In this document: positions 34,729-48,600 of the stretch, piece by piece | How the letters are laid out: each line of letters starts with the position of its first letter | Numbering within the stretch: position 1 is the first letter of the stretch | Notes under the pieces: model-generated | Databases searched by the model: none | What the model was told of the DNA's origin: nothing | Seen by the model: the letters and a program-made list of their open reading frames with translations, nothing else | Source of the DNA: Margaritifera margaritifera | Lineage: Eukaryota > Mollusca > Bivalvia > Unionida > Margaritiferidae | DNA: 64,000 nucleotides | NCBI GenBank assembly: GCA_029931535.1 | Contig: JAQPZY010001670.1 | Span: 1,674,001 to 1,738,000, forward strand | Direction: 5' to 3' | Made by a program: the position numbers and the translations under genes

Positions 34729-34846
34729 TTTATACATGCTCAGCCTCCAGCTTACTCCAATAATGCCACCCATCCATCACATCTAAAGTATGCATGGATG
34801 GGGACCCATTATTTTTCGTAAGCCTTTGGCCTCACATGTGTAAAGA
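34729..34846 (-). repeat. Internal complementary region of element B
   Basis: 'tttatacatgctcagcctcc', then 'gcatggatggggaccc', then 'attatttttcgtaagccttt'. As in element A, it joins a part complementary to one element end to a part matching the other. Confidence 0.8.
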
Positions 34847-35799
34847 AAGACAACAAAAAACACTAAAATTAATTACAGTCATTTCATATTTAAAACAGCT
34901 TGTATAAAATTCTTGCTTAAAGTTATATCAGGTAAATAAAATTTATGAAGATTTTGTCTGAGGTCCTATCTGCTGTTTTAAGAATTTCTCGAAATGGAGC
35001 ATTCTCTCCTATAGGCTGCAAATGTCAATGCTGAATGACATGAATAGACTTTTAAATACTGGATATGAATGCCCGATATTTGTAGCACCACTGTCAACTA
35101 CCTATTAACATGCTACTTGTAACCGCTTTATTGTACAGAAAGAAACAATCAGCTGATCACATTTCCTAAGACAATGAGTTCTATTAAGATAATGTCAAAG
35201 TGTATGCATGGGACCAAGTCTTTCCTCTGAAAAATGAGGAATTTTCAAACAAAAACTCTTCCTAAATTGCCAAGAAGTTTTGAGTAAAGTAGAAAAATCA
35301 AATTGAATATCAATGTTTGGTATATGCATATTATGAATATTCATATAAATCATTTGATTTTGTCCATGCTTATGCGAGAGTGCTAAAAGCATCACACTTT
35401 GAAATGACAGCAAAGTGAACTCTACATTCTGTAGAAGAAGCACATTACTTAAAAACTTAAGCACATGTCCAACAGACCAAGTAAAAACATATTTTTTTTA
35501 ACAGTGGATTATAATAAAATCATCTCATGGACCTTGGAATTATAATGACTTTGAACACCAGTTTTGACATAATAATTGTAGAGTTTGCAACAGCATGGAC
35601 CTTTGCATGTTTAAAACATTATATTATTCACCAAGTGTTACAAGAAAACTAAAGTATGTCACAGCTATTTCTTAGATGCTTTATAAAGACTGTTTTCCTC
35701 CATCAAAACACCAAATGATCCAATTACTCCAAGCAAGGTCATGCTGCTTTTTGTGCCTTTCCCCCCAGAAGTTGCAGATGAGATCAATAGCTTTTGCAG

Positions 35800-36060
35800 A
35801 AAGTCTTCTACTTTAGAGGTTTGTCTGGTACAGGCATGCTTATTAGCTGCAGTTCTTCCTTCAGAGGGTGAATTTTTCTGGAAAATACAGGATTATTAGC
35901 AGGTCCTTGTGCTAAGGGTGCCTGGCAGGAATTAACAATACAGACCATCATGAAAGGAAACCCAGGTTGAGATGACCAATATGGGATTACCATAAGAGCT
36001 TTAACAGCTTTGTCACTCGTGATCTTATTCATAATTTTTCCTATTAAGCAGAAAGGTGGA
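35800..36060 (-). pseudogene. Element B segment between RNase H and recombinase
   Basis: Reads MNKITSDKAVKALMVIPYWSS (36032 downwards) and continues to about 35808 before a stop. It corresponds to element A near 15998-16060. The expected recombinase downstream (to about 35195) is too degenerate to show the R..HxxR..Y residues. Confidence 0.6.
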
Positions 36061-37048
36061 AAAATGTATGGTCCAGATTCATGCTAATTAAATAAAAAAA
36101 GCATTAAATATTACCAGTTAATGCTCCTGATTATGGATTCAAAGAAACAAATTGATCAAATTGAAAATTCAGTCTAAATGTCTAGTTGAAAAAAGTGTGT
36201 GCAAAGTCAACTGAAATTTTTTGTCTTTAACATCCTTTCAATAGAGTCTGACAAATTCCCAGAGTAAAAATCAGCAGAAGTAGTATCAACTCATGGTGAA
36301 TATATATCTAAAATATAGACATCCCTTTCAAGGTACCATTCATAAATAGATTAAAAAACATGATCTATTTTCCTATACTGCATGTTACTGATGTAGGACA
36401 TTCCTTATGAGACAACAGATAGATCGCAATGCATGGAAGATGACAAGAAGTTCTGAGTATTTAATACATGCTAATTTGATTCTTCAACTGACAAATGGCC
36501 ACCAATAGACTGATTTGAACCAGCTGAAATAGCTCCCCACCTGTCTTTGGATGCATCTATCTAAATAAAGAACTAAACTGATCTGGGTCTGAGTTTTTCA
36601 CCATAACATTTTTTTTGGTAACATTTTCAAATCACCATTATGTTTCTGCCTTCCTGTTTTCAGACAGATACGTACATCATAATCCTGGATATTCAATAAG
36701 ACCAAGAATATTGTCTCTTTCCAAAATGCTATAATGTATCAGACCCTCTGAACCTGCTTGAAAGACATTAACTTGTAAACCATTAAAAGGTGCTGTCTGA
36801 TGGAAAGTGATGTTTTGATCGACATATGATTGGCTATGTATATGATTTTTGTTGGACTGTTTCATCTGTAAGGAAGACTTTGAATTGTACTAAATCAATG
36901 AGAAATCCAAAAAAGAGATAATTCTCTGAGACAGGATAAAATGAGACTTCACATTATTACTCATAAATCCCAGATATTATCTTTTTTCCAGTATAAATTG
37001 TTTTGTTTTTTTCTAGGCAGAAGGTGGGGACATGTTCATGTTGACAAA
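36061..37048 (-). pseudogene. Element B RNase H-side coding remnant
   Basis: Lies between the YIDD box and the MNKITSDK segment and corresponds to 15020-15990 in element A. Stops occur in all frames, so domains cannot be read reliably. Confidence 0.45.
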
Positions 37049-37082
37049 GTCATCAATGTAGTAGGAGTGATGAATACCCTGT
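37049..37082 (-). pseudogene. Element B reverse transcriptase, C-terminal part (YIDD box)
   Basis: On the minus strand 37060-37049 encodes YIDD, the catalytic box. It aligns with 'taccttgatgac' (YLDD) at 15008-15019 in element A. The upstream continuation lies on the far side of the nested LINE, at 38590. Confidence 0.75.
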
Positions 37083-38580
37083 TACTCTCAACCTATAACT
37101 TAATTCACCAAAAACAAATTAAGGTTCAGAGAAAACCACAGATGGATTACTGCCTTAGATCAAGGGAAATTAGTTGGATCCATACCAGTTGATCTTAGAA
37201 AAGCCTTTTACCTTGTTGATCATGATATTCTTATCAATAAATTTAACATTCGTTTACGTTGTATATAACCAAGAGAAAACAGTGTTTCAAAATAATTGGT
37301 GTTGTTTCTAAAGAAGAACAAGTTAAATGTGGAGTACCATTGGGTTCAATCCTGGGCCCACTTATCTCTGTCTCATTTTCATAAATGATCTTCCACTGCA
37401 AATAGGCAACTGCATTTCATCTACAGACCTATATGCAGATCATACCACTCTATCTGATATCAAACAGCTAAATTCAGACCTACAGGTTTCCATACAATAG
37501 ATTCCTAGTGTAAGGAAAATGGCATTAAAGTAAATGTAAACAAAGCTATAGTAGTAATGATTACTACCCAACAAAGAGAGCAGAATTGGAAAATAACAAA
37601 TTGAATCTTAAATTCAATTAAATTTGTCTACAAACGGTTATCCATGGCAAAATCCTTGGGGTGATGGTTGACAACAATTTGCAATGGAATGAACATATTC
37701 AAGTCATATGTCATAAAGTCAATTCATAACTGTGGTTATTATGCAAGATAAGGTCATATTTATCAACTAAACAAAGGTCAGTATATTACAGAAGCTATAT
37801 ACTACCATACCTAGACTACTGTAATGTTATTTGGGGAAACACTTCTGACAAGACTATTTGCAAATTATTCCGCTTGCAAAAAAAAGAGCTTGAAGACTCA
37901 TCCTAGACAATGCTAAAAACATCCCAAATGCAATGATTGATATTAAAATTTTAACAGTAAGTGAGCAAATATTTTTGAGAAAGGCTAAACGTATGCACAA
38001 AGTTTCAAACAATATAGCCCCATTATATCTCAAGGAACTATTTCATGCTAGAAAACAAGGCAGCACTCCCAATTTACAATAAATTTCATCTAGCCATCTT
38101 TCCATTCCAAAACCAAATAAAGAACTCTTTAGGAAAAGTTTTTAATATTTGTGGCCACTAATTTGGAACAGAATCCCAAAGGAAATTAGTGAAAGTATAA
38201 ATATAAATGCGTTTAGTTATAATCTAATCCAATGGATGAAGAGTGGAACCGGTTTGTTTTGACAAATACATTACAACTTAAAGTATAAATTCTCAAACCT
38301 TCCACTTTTTTGTCTCACTATTTTTGCACTGTATATACACAATGTACCTTGTTGGAGCATGTTCTTACAAAACTTTCTGGGTTTTTGTGTCCATATATAA
38401 ATGTAGCTTATTATTAATGTGTTTTGTTTTCTTTCTTTATTGTATGTGAAACTGTGTACTCTTTATGTAAATATGCATATAATAGAGGGCCACAGGGAAG
38501 ATTAGTTCCATGCAACTAATTGAGTCGCACACTTTAAAACAAGTTATTATTATTATTATTATTATTGTTATTATTATTGT
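37083..38580 (+). mobile_element. LINE copy L3, nested in DIRS-like element B
   Basis: A 5'-truncated LINE starting inside the reverse transcriptase and ending in an ATT-rich tail (about 38543-38580). Element B continues on each side: 'ggagtgatgaataccctg' before it and 'tgtttgaaccataaatacag' after it are adjacent in the empty site, judged from element A. Any target duplication is short, about 3-4 bases ('gtt' or 'tgtt'). The 3' untranslated region matches L4. Confidence 0.88.
37165..38265 (+). pseudogene. LINE reverse transcriptase remnant (copy L3)
   Basis: Motifs: LRKAFYLVDHDILINK near 37195, VPLGSILGP near 37337 (usual Q replaced by L), FINDLPLQ near 37380, and YADH at 37432-37443 instead of YADD. 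The C-terminal half (LGVMVDNNLQWNEHIQ near 37660) has frameshifts. At least three frame changes occur, so the copy is inactive. Confidence 0.8.
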
Positions 38581-38589
38581 TGTTTGAAC

Positions 38590-39080
38590 CATAAATACAG
38601 TGGTTTCAAACTTTTGATAATGACCTCTGTGCACTGGAACCAAATTTATAAAGTATTCCATTTACAGAAATTTTATATATTTTTTGAAAATCTTCATGTA
38701 TTGGAACACTGAAATATGCATCTTTTAGATCAACGGATATGAAGACAAAAAAAATTCCAGTATTAGTTCCCAAAAAGATGAAAACTTTCTTGCTTAAAAT
38801 GCTCATTAGTGAAAAGTCATTTCAAACCTTTTGATGTATGCTTAGTCTGAATTTACCATTAGGTTTTTGAACTGTGAGAAAATTTGAAATAAACTCTCTC
38901 TTATCATGTGAAGAAGGTACTAAGCTCCATTTCTTAACATTGCATCAACTTCATTTTGTACCAGAATCTTTTGTTCATCAGAAACTTTTTATGTCTTTTG
39001 GTATTCTGCTTTGGTTTGGAATTTTGTTAAATTCAGACTTTTAACCATCTGCAGTGTGTAAAATCAAATTATCAGATATC
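38590..39080 (-). pseudogene. Element B reverse transcriptase, N-terminal part
   Basis: On the minus strand, SVDLKDAYFSVPIHEDFQK at about 38737-38681 is followed by NGILYK and SSAQR. It matches IDLRDAYFSVPIHE and SSAQR of element A. Upstream (to about 39080) the finger region is present but broken by frame changes. Confidence 0.8.
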
Positions 39081-40629
39081 AGTCACTTCCATACCCTGAT
39101 ACATGTACCTATTTTGCCATGCATGAATTGACCTGTCAATATTTATGACTCTGCATTCTGAGCCATCTGCATTTTTTTATGCCACTTGTTGCGTTCAAGT
39201 GGCCATGTTGTTAGGGTTATTTTGTGAGTAAAATCTGTTAAACCCTCTGCATCTGGTGGGCCCACTGCCAATTAAATTATATTCACAGTCATTGTGTCAG
39301 AGACCAAGTCCAGTCTCACATTTATTTCTTGAGCCACATCATCGCCAGAAAGGGAGGATAGGGGTGCGCTGATTGAACAGACAAGAATACTTTCTTTTCA
39401 AGTAAGGCCTCAACATGTATGATCTGTGGAGAGAAATGTTATATTACATCTGACCCAATAAAATAATTGCATCAGAAATGCAGTCAGTTCAATGTTAACT
39501 CAGGAATGACTGACATTTGTGTTTTGACGAGAGCTGCAAGTTTGACTTTGTGCATAATTTATGCTGTAACCAACTGCTGAATGTCATGAAAATTCCTTTC
39601 AGCAGACTGTGCTCTTTTGTTTAATTCTTCCTAGATCTCATAGTTAATTTTGGTGTTCCCATTTCATTGCAGTTTTGGGCATTTTATATTTGCCAACAAT
39701 TTGTCTGTTACACACTGCAACTGCAGTGTTGATCAGCTAGCTACACCAAAGAGTCTGAAATTTTGTCCTCTAGTTGGGGAGCTTGGAGTTTATGCAAATC
39801 CAATGCATCATCTATTAAATTTTGATCTGTCATGCATGGAAGCAGCTGATTTTTCAATCCAGTTTGTATCTAACAGGGCTTCATTCAGATTTCCAGCCAG
39901 AGATACAACACCAAGGGGAGTGCAGGATTTTAGCAAACGGTTCTCAGGCACAGCAGTTAATATGTTCCCAAAGTCAAAATGCTGTCTGGAGTCCTGTCAC
40001 ATATATTCCATGTCCCAATTATCACTCTCAGAAATATAATACCCTATAATTCATACCAAGATGCTATATTTTCAGGGGTCAGTTTATTAAAATCAACCAA
40101 GTTCAGCCTTTTCAGCCTTATTTCAGCCACTAAACCAAACTTGCTAGTTGACAGGTCATCTACAACGTTATACCTGGAAGAGTTATCTTCTTTTACAAGT
40201 GTCTTTGCTGGTTTGCCAACAATTGTCTTGTCTTTAGATGCATGTTTTGTTCTTTTTTTTTTTTAGTTTTTGTTGTCATTCTCATCAAGGATACTTCAAC
40301 ATTAACGCCAATGCCATCAATATCGAACCCCAAGAAGTCTGACTTCTCAGAGTCAGACGGGATGAGTACAGGATATTGTCTTGTCAGCAGTCATAAGCCT
40401 ATGACTGTACAAAAGGCTGGTATAACTTGACCTGAAAAGCATTCAAAGGTCGGCTGCTGTATTAAAAGTATGAACAATATAATAAACAGCAAGTATATTA
40501 TTTGTTTTGCAATAAAAACTCGATAGAATACTGATCATGCAATTGGGAATCTCAGTCTGTAGACTTACCATCTCTCTTCTAATACAGAGCGAAATATGAA
40601 ACATGGAATGGGAACATCTGCTTTTTATA
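39081..40629 (-). pseudogene. Element B 5' region (gag position), degenerate
   Basis: Aligns with 13150-14640 of element A. Shared phrases include 'caggtcaagttatacca' near 40425 (minus strand). Stops occur in all frames. Open frames on the + strand here, for example 39650-40039, are antisense to the element. Confidence 0.5.
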
Positions 40630-40742
40630 TGACGTGTCATGTGATTTTATTTCTCTTTAAACAGCACAACTCAAGAAAGTGCCTGCATGAAAATGCTTTG
40701 TTTATACATGTACATGCAATGCCAAAGGCTTTTGAAAAATAA

Positions 40743-41440
40743 TGGCCAATTGTTAGTGACAACTTCTTGTATCTTGCATCAACCTTTGATGTTTACTTTA
40801 AAGAGCCATTATGGTTCTTTCTCTGATATTTTTGTAGGCTGGGCATGTGCAATGTATCATAAGAAACTTTGACTATAAAAACCAAGAAGCTGATTTTTGT
40901 TTCTTTTATTTTATGCCAATACTGCTTAACAACTGCGCTATAATAAAATTATATTTTCAAGCCTGTACAGCAGGACTTGAACTTTTTTTGACAAAAGCCT
41001 CATTAGCATGATTAAGCAAACACCACTTGAGGTATGCATATTAAATTTGGTGGGCATGTTTGTATGCATATGTAGTTACCCTGATTAGATATTTATCACA
41101 TCGTACAAATGTTTAAAATTCTTCAACATTTTGGACTTTTTGGACTCTTTGGTCTGCAGTGGGGGCATACTTGTTTTAAAAACACAAATATATTTGGTAG
41201 GATTAACATGTATTTGCCCATTATTTACATGCATGCAGAAAAAAATACAAAAATAGAGGTCACTCAGCATGGCCTATCAGTTGGACCTTTTGCTAGAATA
41301 TTCAAAAGGACCTGTTCCACTTAATACATGGGTATTGCAGTCATCATGTGTAAATAATAAATGGGTATTGCAGTCATCATATGTGGATAATATGGCAGAA
41401 TTCTCTCATGTAAAGCATTTATCAAGAACACATACTACTA
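40743..41440. other. Intron sequence with a short duplication
   Basis: A ~33-bp block, 'gggtattgcagtcatcat', occurs twice at about 41328-41395. No gene supported. Confidence 0.45.
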
Positions 41441-41451
41441 TACAGTGGTCC

Positions 41452-41590
41452 CCCTCTTAATCGGCCCCCCTGACCTGCGGCCACCCCCTTATTATGACCA
41501 GAATGCCTCGACTTTGAAAGTTTGTGTTCAAAAGAACCCCTCTAGGATGGCACCACCCCCTTAATGTGGCCAGTGGCCAGCATATTAGTG
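41452..41590. repeat. Possible terminus of a pogo/Tc1-like DNA transposon remnant
   Basis: 'acagtggtccccctcttaat' resembles the CAGTGG...CC(C/T)TCTTAA type of terminus of pogo-like elements. A related inner copy, 'ccacccccttaatgtggcca', follows. No transposase or second terminus was identified. Confidence 0.35.
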
Positions 41591-42180
41591 CAAAAATGTC
41601 AAATTTACTCCTCAGAAACTGACACATTTTGAGGTTTATAGATGTTTAATATTTGTTGATTTCTAAATTCAACACACTGACATTTATTTCAACATACCAA
41701 TTAAGGACCTAAAGAGATAAGTAATCTGATTATCCTTACTGCTGTGTGCTCCTTAGATGTCATGTTTTGTCACTTTGATAATTACAGGCTATTATTACAA
41801 TTGATAATTATCAGGATGTTGAAAACTAACAGCTGAACAGTACAGTATGTTCAGCTCCTGTCAGTTTGAGGTCCAGTTGCCATAAAGTAAACATGGTATG
41901 TAAGCCATCATGGCTTTTCTGCCATAGATTACAAAATATATTTGAAAGAGTACCAGACTTAAGCCAATCAATCATGTAACAATCTCACTTCTTTGTATAT
42001 ATACAACTCACCCCCCCCCCCATTATAATGCACCTCATTATATCACTATTCTGGATATAATGCAGTATTACTATGGACCTTATGACCAAAATCATACCAA
42101 TGTATACCAATAAGGGTTGAAAACAAGGTGAAACTTAGTCTTATATCTTTGTTTCTTTTTCAGAACACCATTATTTAACA
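41591..42180. other. Intron sequence with a C run
   Basis: A C homopolymer near 42009-42020, then 'attataatgcacctcattat'. No gene supported. Confidence 0.4.
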
Positions 42181-42189
42181 AATTTCTTT

Positions 42190-42345
42190 AGTGCCCGCTA
42201 CACCATGGTTTCGTATACTATGCCATTCTCAATATATCGTGGTTCCATATATATCACAGTACTCTGTATAACACGGTTCAGTACATAACACTGTTGGCAG
42301 TGGTGGACCCCGACTACCATGTTATAACAAGGGAGAGCTGCATAT
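42190..42345. repeat. Possible pogo/Tigger-like DNA transposon end, minus orientation
   Basis: In reverse complement it starts 'cagctctcccttgttataac' and has 'accgtgttatacagag' and 'ccacgatatattgag' at a ~23-26 bp spacing. Short degenerate subterminal repeats of this kind are known for pogo-like elements. No transposase is visible. Confidence 0.35.
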
Positions 42346-44940
<2,595 letters not shown>

Positions 44941-44949
44941 TTTATGAGT

Positions 44950-45215
44950 AAACACCTTGGTAGCATAGTTGTTTGGGCCTAGTCCACATGATCAGTAGGT
45001 ATGATGGTGTGCATGCTTGATATGTCAAATGAGAGAATTCCTTCAAATTACACATGCACAATATATGCACTGCAACACCTATTATTTTTACAAACCTGGC
45101 CCTTTTTAAACATTCCACGGAAAATTTAAATTGACAGATCATTCTTGTCAGTCTTTACTTAAGTAAACAATACTATTTTTGGTCAATTATAACTATTCAA
45201 AATACAATATACTAT
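44950..45215 (+). repeat. Dispersed repeat, copy without minisatellite expansion
   Basis: Shares 'tgtcaaatgagagaattcct', 'atatatgcactgcaacacct' and 'acttaagtaaacaa' with 58790-59215. It holds a single copy of the segment that is a 37-bp tandem array there. Confidence 0.75.
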
Positions 45216-45606
45216 CGATAGAATTATAAAGGATCACATTCAGTGTTTCACCTTGAGTGCAGGGTCATGGGTTTTCCACAATTTTTAGTCCTATGTCACC
45301 CAAATCTTGATTTGCATCCTCTGGATGTACTTTTTTGTCAATATAAATTAAAGAAGATTTAAAGGAATACATTCTGAACCTTGGTTTCACAGCCTTAAAT
45401 AATCTAGAAATATTTCTCAATTTATAATAATCATACAAATATAGACACTGACTTCATGCATCTCTTCATTTAATTCTTATTGACATATTTCAAAATTCTA
45501 TAAGTAGCTATAAACTGCATGAAAAAATCTGTTAAATGTAGAACAAATATATTTGTGGTTTCCCCTCAAACTGTATACATGAATGATTGATGCATTTTTT
45601 TTCCAG

Positions 45607-45874
45607 CAATCAAACCTGTTGTAGAAAGAGTATCATTTTCATTCTCCATGACCTTCACTTCCAACACACTTTGTACTACTGGCAACAAGGGTTTAATAAG
45701 GAACCAGATTGAGATTGTTATATATACTCAGATGAAGAAAAAAGGCAAAGGCTTGTGCAAGAACAACTGTGTGAATATTGTAGTGACCATCTCAGCATCC
45801 TCATGTGGAAGCAACCGAAGAAAACGCCAAACTAATGACCCTATCATAGTTGATGTTGCTGTCAATAATGTTTC
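45607..45874 (+). CDS. Host-gene exon 3 in window: extracellular-type segment with RRKR site
   Basis: 268 bases after the acceptor 'tgatgcattttttttccag' and before the donor 'gtaagt' at 45875. It enters in phase 1, matching the end of exon 2, and leaves in phase 2, matching exon 4. It encodes about 89 residues: alternating hydrophobic and polar stretches (VERVSFSFSMTF; NQIEIVIYTQ; VNIVVTISAS), four cysteines and a basic cluster ending RRKRQ. Alternating strands suggest a beta-rich domain. RRKR matches a furin-type cleavage site, but cleavage is inference. One N-x-S site is near the end. I do not recognise the domain. Confidence 0.75.
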
Positions 45875-46504
45875 GTAAGTACTCTTAGACTTAGAACCAT
45901 CTTTCAGATACCTGCATATATTATTTTCTCCTCTACGTAGCAACATTGCTTTGATCATGCATCGAGTATTTTTTACCATTTATGATTGATCATTAATGCT
46001 TTACTACTGATGTTTTGTTGCAAAAAAGAAATCATGGAGGGAACTTCTAACAGTACTTGAGGAGTCAGTCATTCCTCAGAGCTACTTTTAAAAGATACCA
46101 ATTAAAAAAAAATAAAAAATTATAGATGTGTCTGTGGGCAGGTCACTTCACTCCAGTTGCCTCAGCACTAAATAATCTACTCGATAACTTTTGAAGGATT
46201 TCATGGACTGAAACGAACTTTTGTATGAAAATTTTTATTAAGAAGACCTGGGTCCAGTTCAACTTTGTTTTGAAAATAATTTGCAGAGTTATGGCCCCAG
46301 CTTTTGGCTTGAAATTTTGCAGTTCAGTTGCATCATATTGACAGGGGCATGAGTATTATATCAATACATTTCCCGGCATATTGAAGAAGAGAAAAAACTC
46401 TTCACACCTCAGACAGTAATCCAGAGGTCATATTGCAAAATCGAGTTTAGAAGAAGATATAGAGTATATACAAGCTGGAAGTATCGTGCTATAACATGGA
46501 CCGA
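45875..46504. other. Start of intron 3, nothing recognised
   Basis: Contains 'gagttatggccccagctttt', a phrase common to diverged intronic repeats. No gene. Confidence 0.4.
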
Positions 46505-48600
46505 TTACACTTGTCTAAAATTTTTTAGAAGTCGTCTGCTTCAGAGATAAAATGTGCTATTTATTAGGGATTTTGATGTGCTGAATTCAAATATGACAAT
46601 TAAAACAACTGGTTGGATACTGTTTCCAAGATATTTAAGTTTTTACATATTACGTCTATGTATATTGTGTACATTGGAGACTTTTAATCATAAATTGTAA
46701 ACCGATGTCTTTTCATGTGTTTATGGTTGCTTTACATGATAATATTTCACCTGTCCTGTTTATGTAACACTTTAAAAAACAGCAAAAGGGTTATATAAAT
46801 AAAAAATATATTGAAACAAAAGTCCAAAAACTATTATATATATATATATATATAAGTACATAGTTTAGTCCTTAATCAGTGTCTACTCAGCGCTTCTTGA
46901 CTTGTCTCTCGTATTCATTAAATGGAGCATCTCTTGTCACTGTCCAGCAATAGTCTGCAAGCATTGATGGGCTCCATTTGCCCTGATAGCGTTACTCCAT
47001 TGTTGCAATGTTGTGGTGAAATTGCTCGCCGTGCTCATCGCTCACTGCTCTGCAGTTCGGTGGAAAAAAATCTAGATGAGAGTGCAAAAAATGTATCTTT
47101 AGTGACATGTTGCAACCAAGGCTTTTGTATGCCTTGAGGAGGTTTTCCACCAACTCCCTGTAGTTGTCTACCTTGTTGTTTCCGAAAACATTTGTTGCCA
47201 CTAACTGGAAGGCTTTCCATGCCATCTTTTCCTTGCCACGTAGTGCACGGTGAAATGCATCATCTCGAAGAAGTTCACGAATCTGAGGACCAACAAAGAC
47301 ACCTTCCTTTATCTTAGCTTCACTTAACTTTGGAAATTTTCCACAGAGGTACTTGAAAGGTGCTTGTGTTTTGTCCATGGCCTTGACAAAGTTCTTCATC
47401 AGACCCAGGTTGATGTGCAAGGGTGGTAACAAAATCTTCCTGCATTCAACAAGTGGTGGATGCTGAACACTTTTCATCCCAGGCTCCAATGACTGTCAGA
47501 GTGGCCAGTCTCTCTTGATGTTGTGGGACATCTCCCGCACGACTATCCCATTCGCAGAGAAAACAGAAGTACTTTGTGTATCCAGTCTGCAGACCAAGCA
47601 AGAGAGCAAGAACCTTGAAATCGCCACAAAGCTGCCACTGATGTTGGTCATAGTTTATGCACCTCAAAAGTTGTTTCATGTTTTCATAGGTTTCCTTCAT
47701 ATGGACTGCGAGACCAACTGGAATTGTTGGCAAAACACTGCCATTATGCAGCAAAACAGCTTTAAGACTCGTCTTCTATGAATCAATGAACAGTCTCCAC
47801 TCATCTGGATCATGAACGATGTTGAAATCTGCCATCACACCATTGATGTTGTTGCAGGCTACAAGATCACCTTCCTTGAAGAAGAATGGGACAAGATCCT
47901 TTTGACGGTCACGGAACATGGAAACTGTAACATCACCTGCCAGGAGATTCCACTGCTGTAGTCTGGAGCCCAACAGCTTTGCCTTACTCTTGGGTAGTTC
48001 CAAATCCCTGATAAGGTCATTCAGTTCACCTTGTGTTATGAGGTGTGGTTCAGAGAAGGAGGATGGGAGAAAATATGGGTCATGTGACATTGATGGTTCA
48101 GGAGTAGAAGTTTCATCCTCTTCCTCTTCCTCGTCTGACTCAAGTGAGAATGATTCTGGTGCATCAGGAACCAGCAGTCCTTCTCCGTGGGGTACTGGGC
48201 GTATAGCTGATGGAATGTTTGGATAATGCACAGTCCACTTTTTCTTCTTTGACACACCTTTCCCAACTAGAGGCACCATGCAGAAGTAACAATTGCTGAT
48301 ATGATCTGTTGGCTCTCTCCAAATCATTGGCAATGCAAAAGGCATAGATTTCCTTTTCCTGTTCAACCACTGGCAAAGATTTGTTGCACAAGTGTTGCAG
48401 CATATGTGTGGGCCCACCTCTTGTCCTGATCTCCAATTTTGCAGACAAAATAAAGTTGATAGGCTTTCTTAACCATAGTGATTTTACTGCGCTTTTGTGA
48501 TGCAAAAGTCACTTCACCACAAACATAGCAGAAGTTATCTGCCTTTTCACACAAGTACGAGGCATCTCTGCTCACTTTGGCTAAACAGAAATGTGTCCCT
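46505..48600 (-). pseudogene. Unknown multi-zinc-finger-like gene family, copy 2 (longer)
   Basis: The minus-strand copy of the family at 27910. The probable start ATG is at 48575-48573. The N-terminus has CYVCGEVTF, then after a frameshift near 48400 a PHICCNTCATNLC block and CYFCMVPL: several Cx2C pairs suggesting zinc binding. An acidic run and LELPKSKAKLLGSRL follow, ending WRLFIDS at a TAG (47778-47776), the same stop as in copy 1. The frame resumes with HQWQLCGDFKVLALLLGL and CFLCEWDSRAGD, then a one-base insertion near 47510 shifts it. The last frame (47489-46992) has LLPPLHINLGLMKNFVKAMD and SHLDFFPPNC and stops at an 'ATME' TAA. Function unknown. The 3' non-coding region is conserved with copy 1 and carries an expanded TA run (46835-46854). 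Confidence 0.78.

Larger units (their letters stand above)
34462..40742 (-). mobile_element. DIRS-like tyrosine-recombinase retrotransposon, element B, split by a LINE
   Basis: The same family as element A, on the opposite strand. Its 3' end with terminal repeat and internal complementary region is at 34462-34846. Its 5' end, mirroring the left terminus of A, is at about 40630-40742 ('ccaaaggcttttgaaaaata'). Between them, read on the minus strand, come a gag-position remnant, a reverse transcriptase split at about 37083/38580 by LINE copy L3, an RNase H-region remnant and a MNKITSDKAVKAL segment. Coding frames are broken throughout. Without the LINE the element is about 4.78 kb, close to element A without its rRNA insert (about 4.56 kb). 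Confidence 0.85.

Noticed and set aside
39650..40039. 129-residue + strand open frame
   Set aside because: Antisense to the gag-position region of element B. The corresponding place in element A has no such frame.
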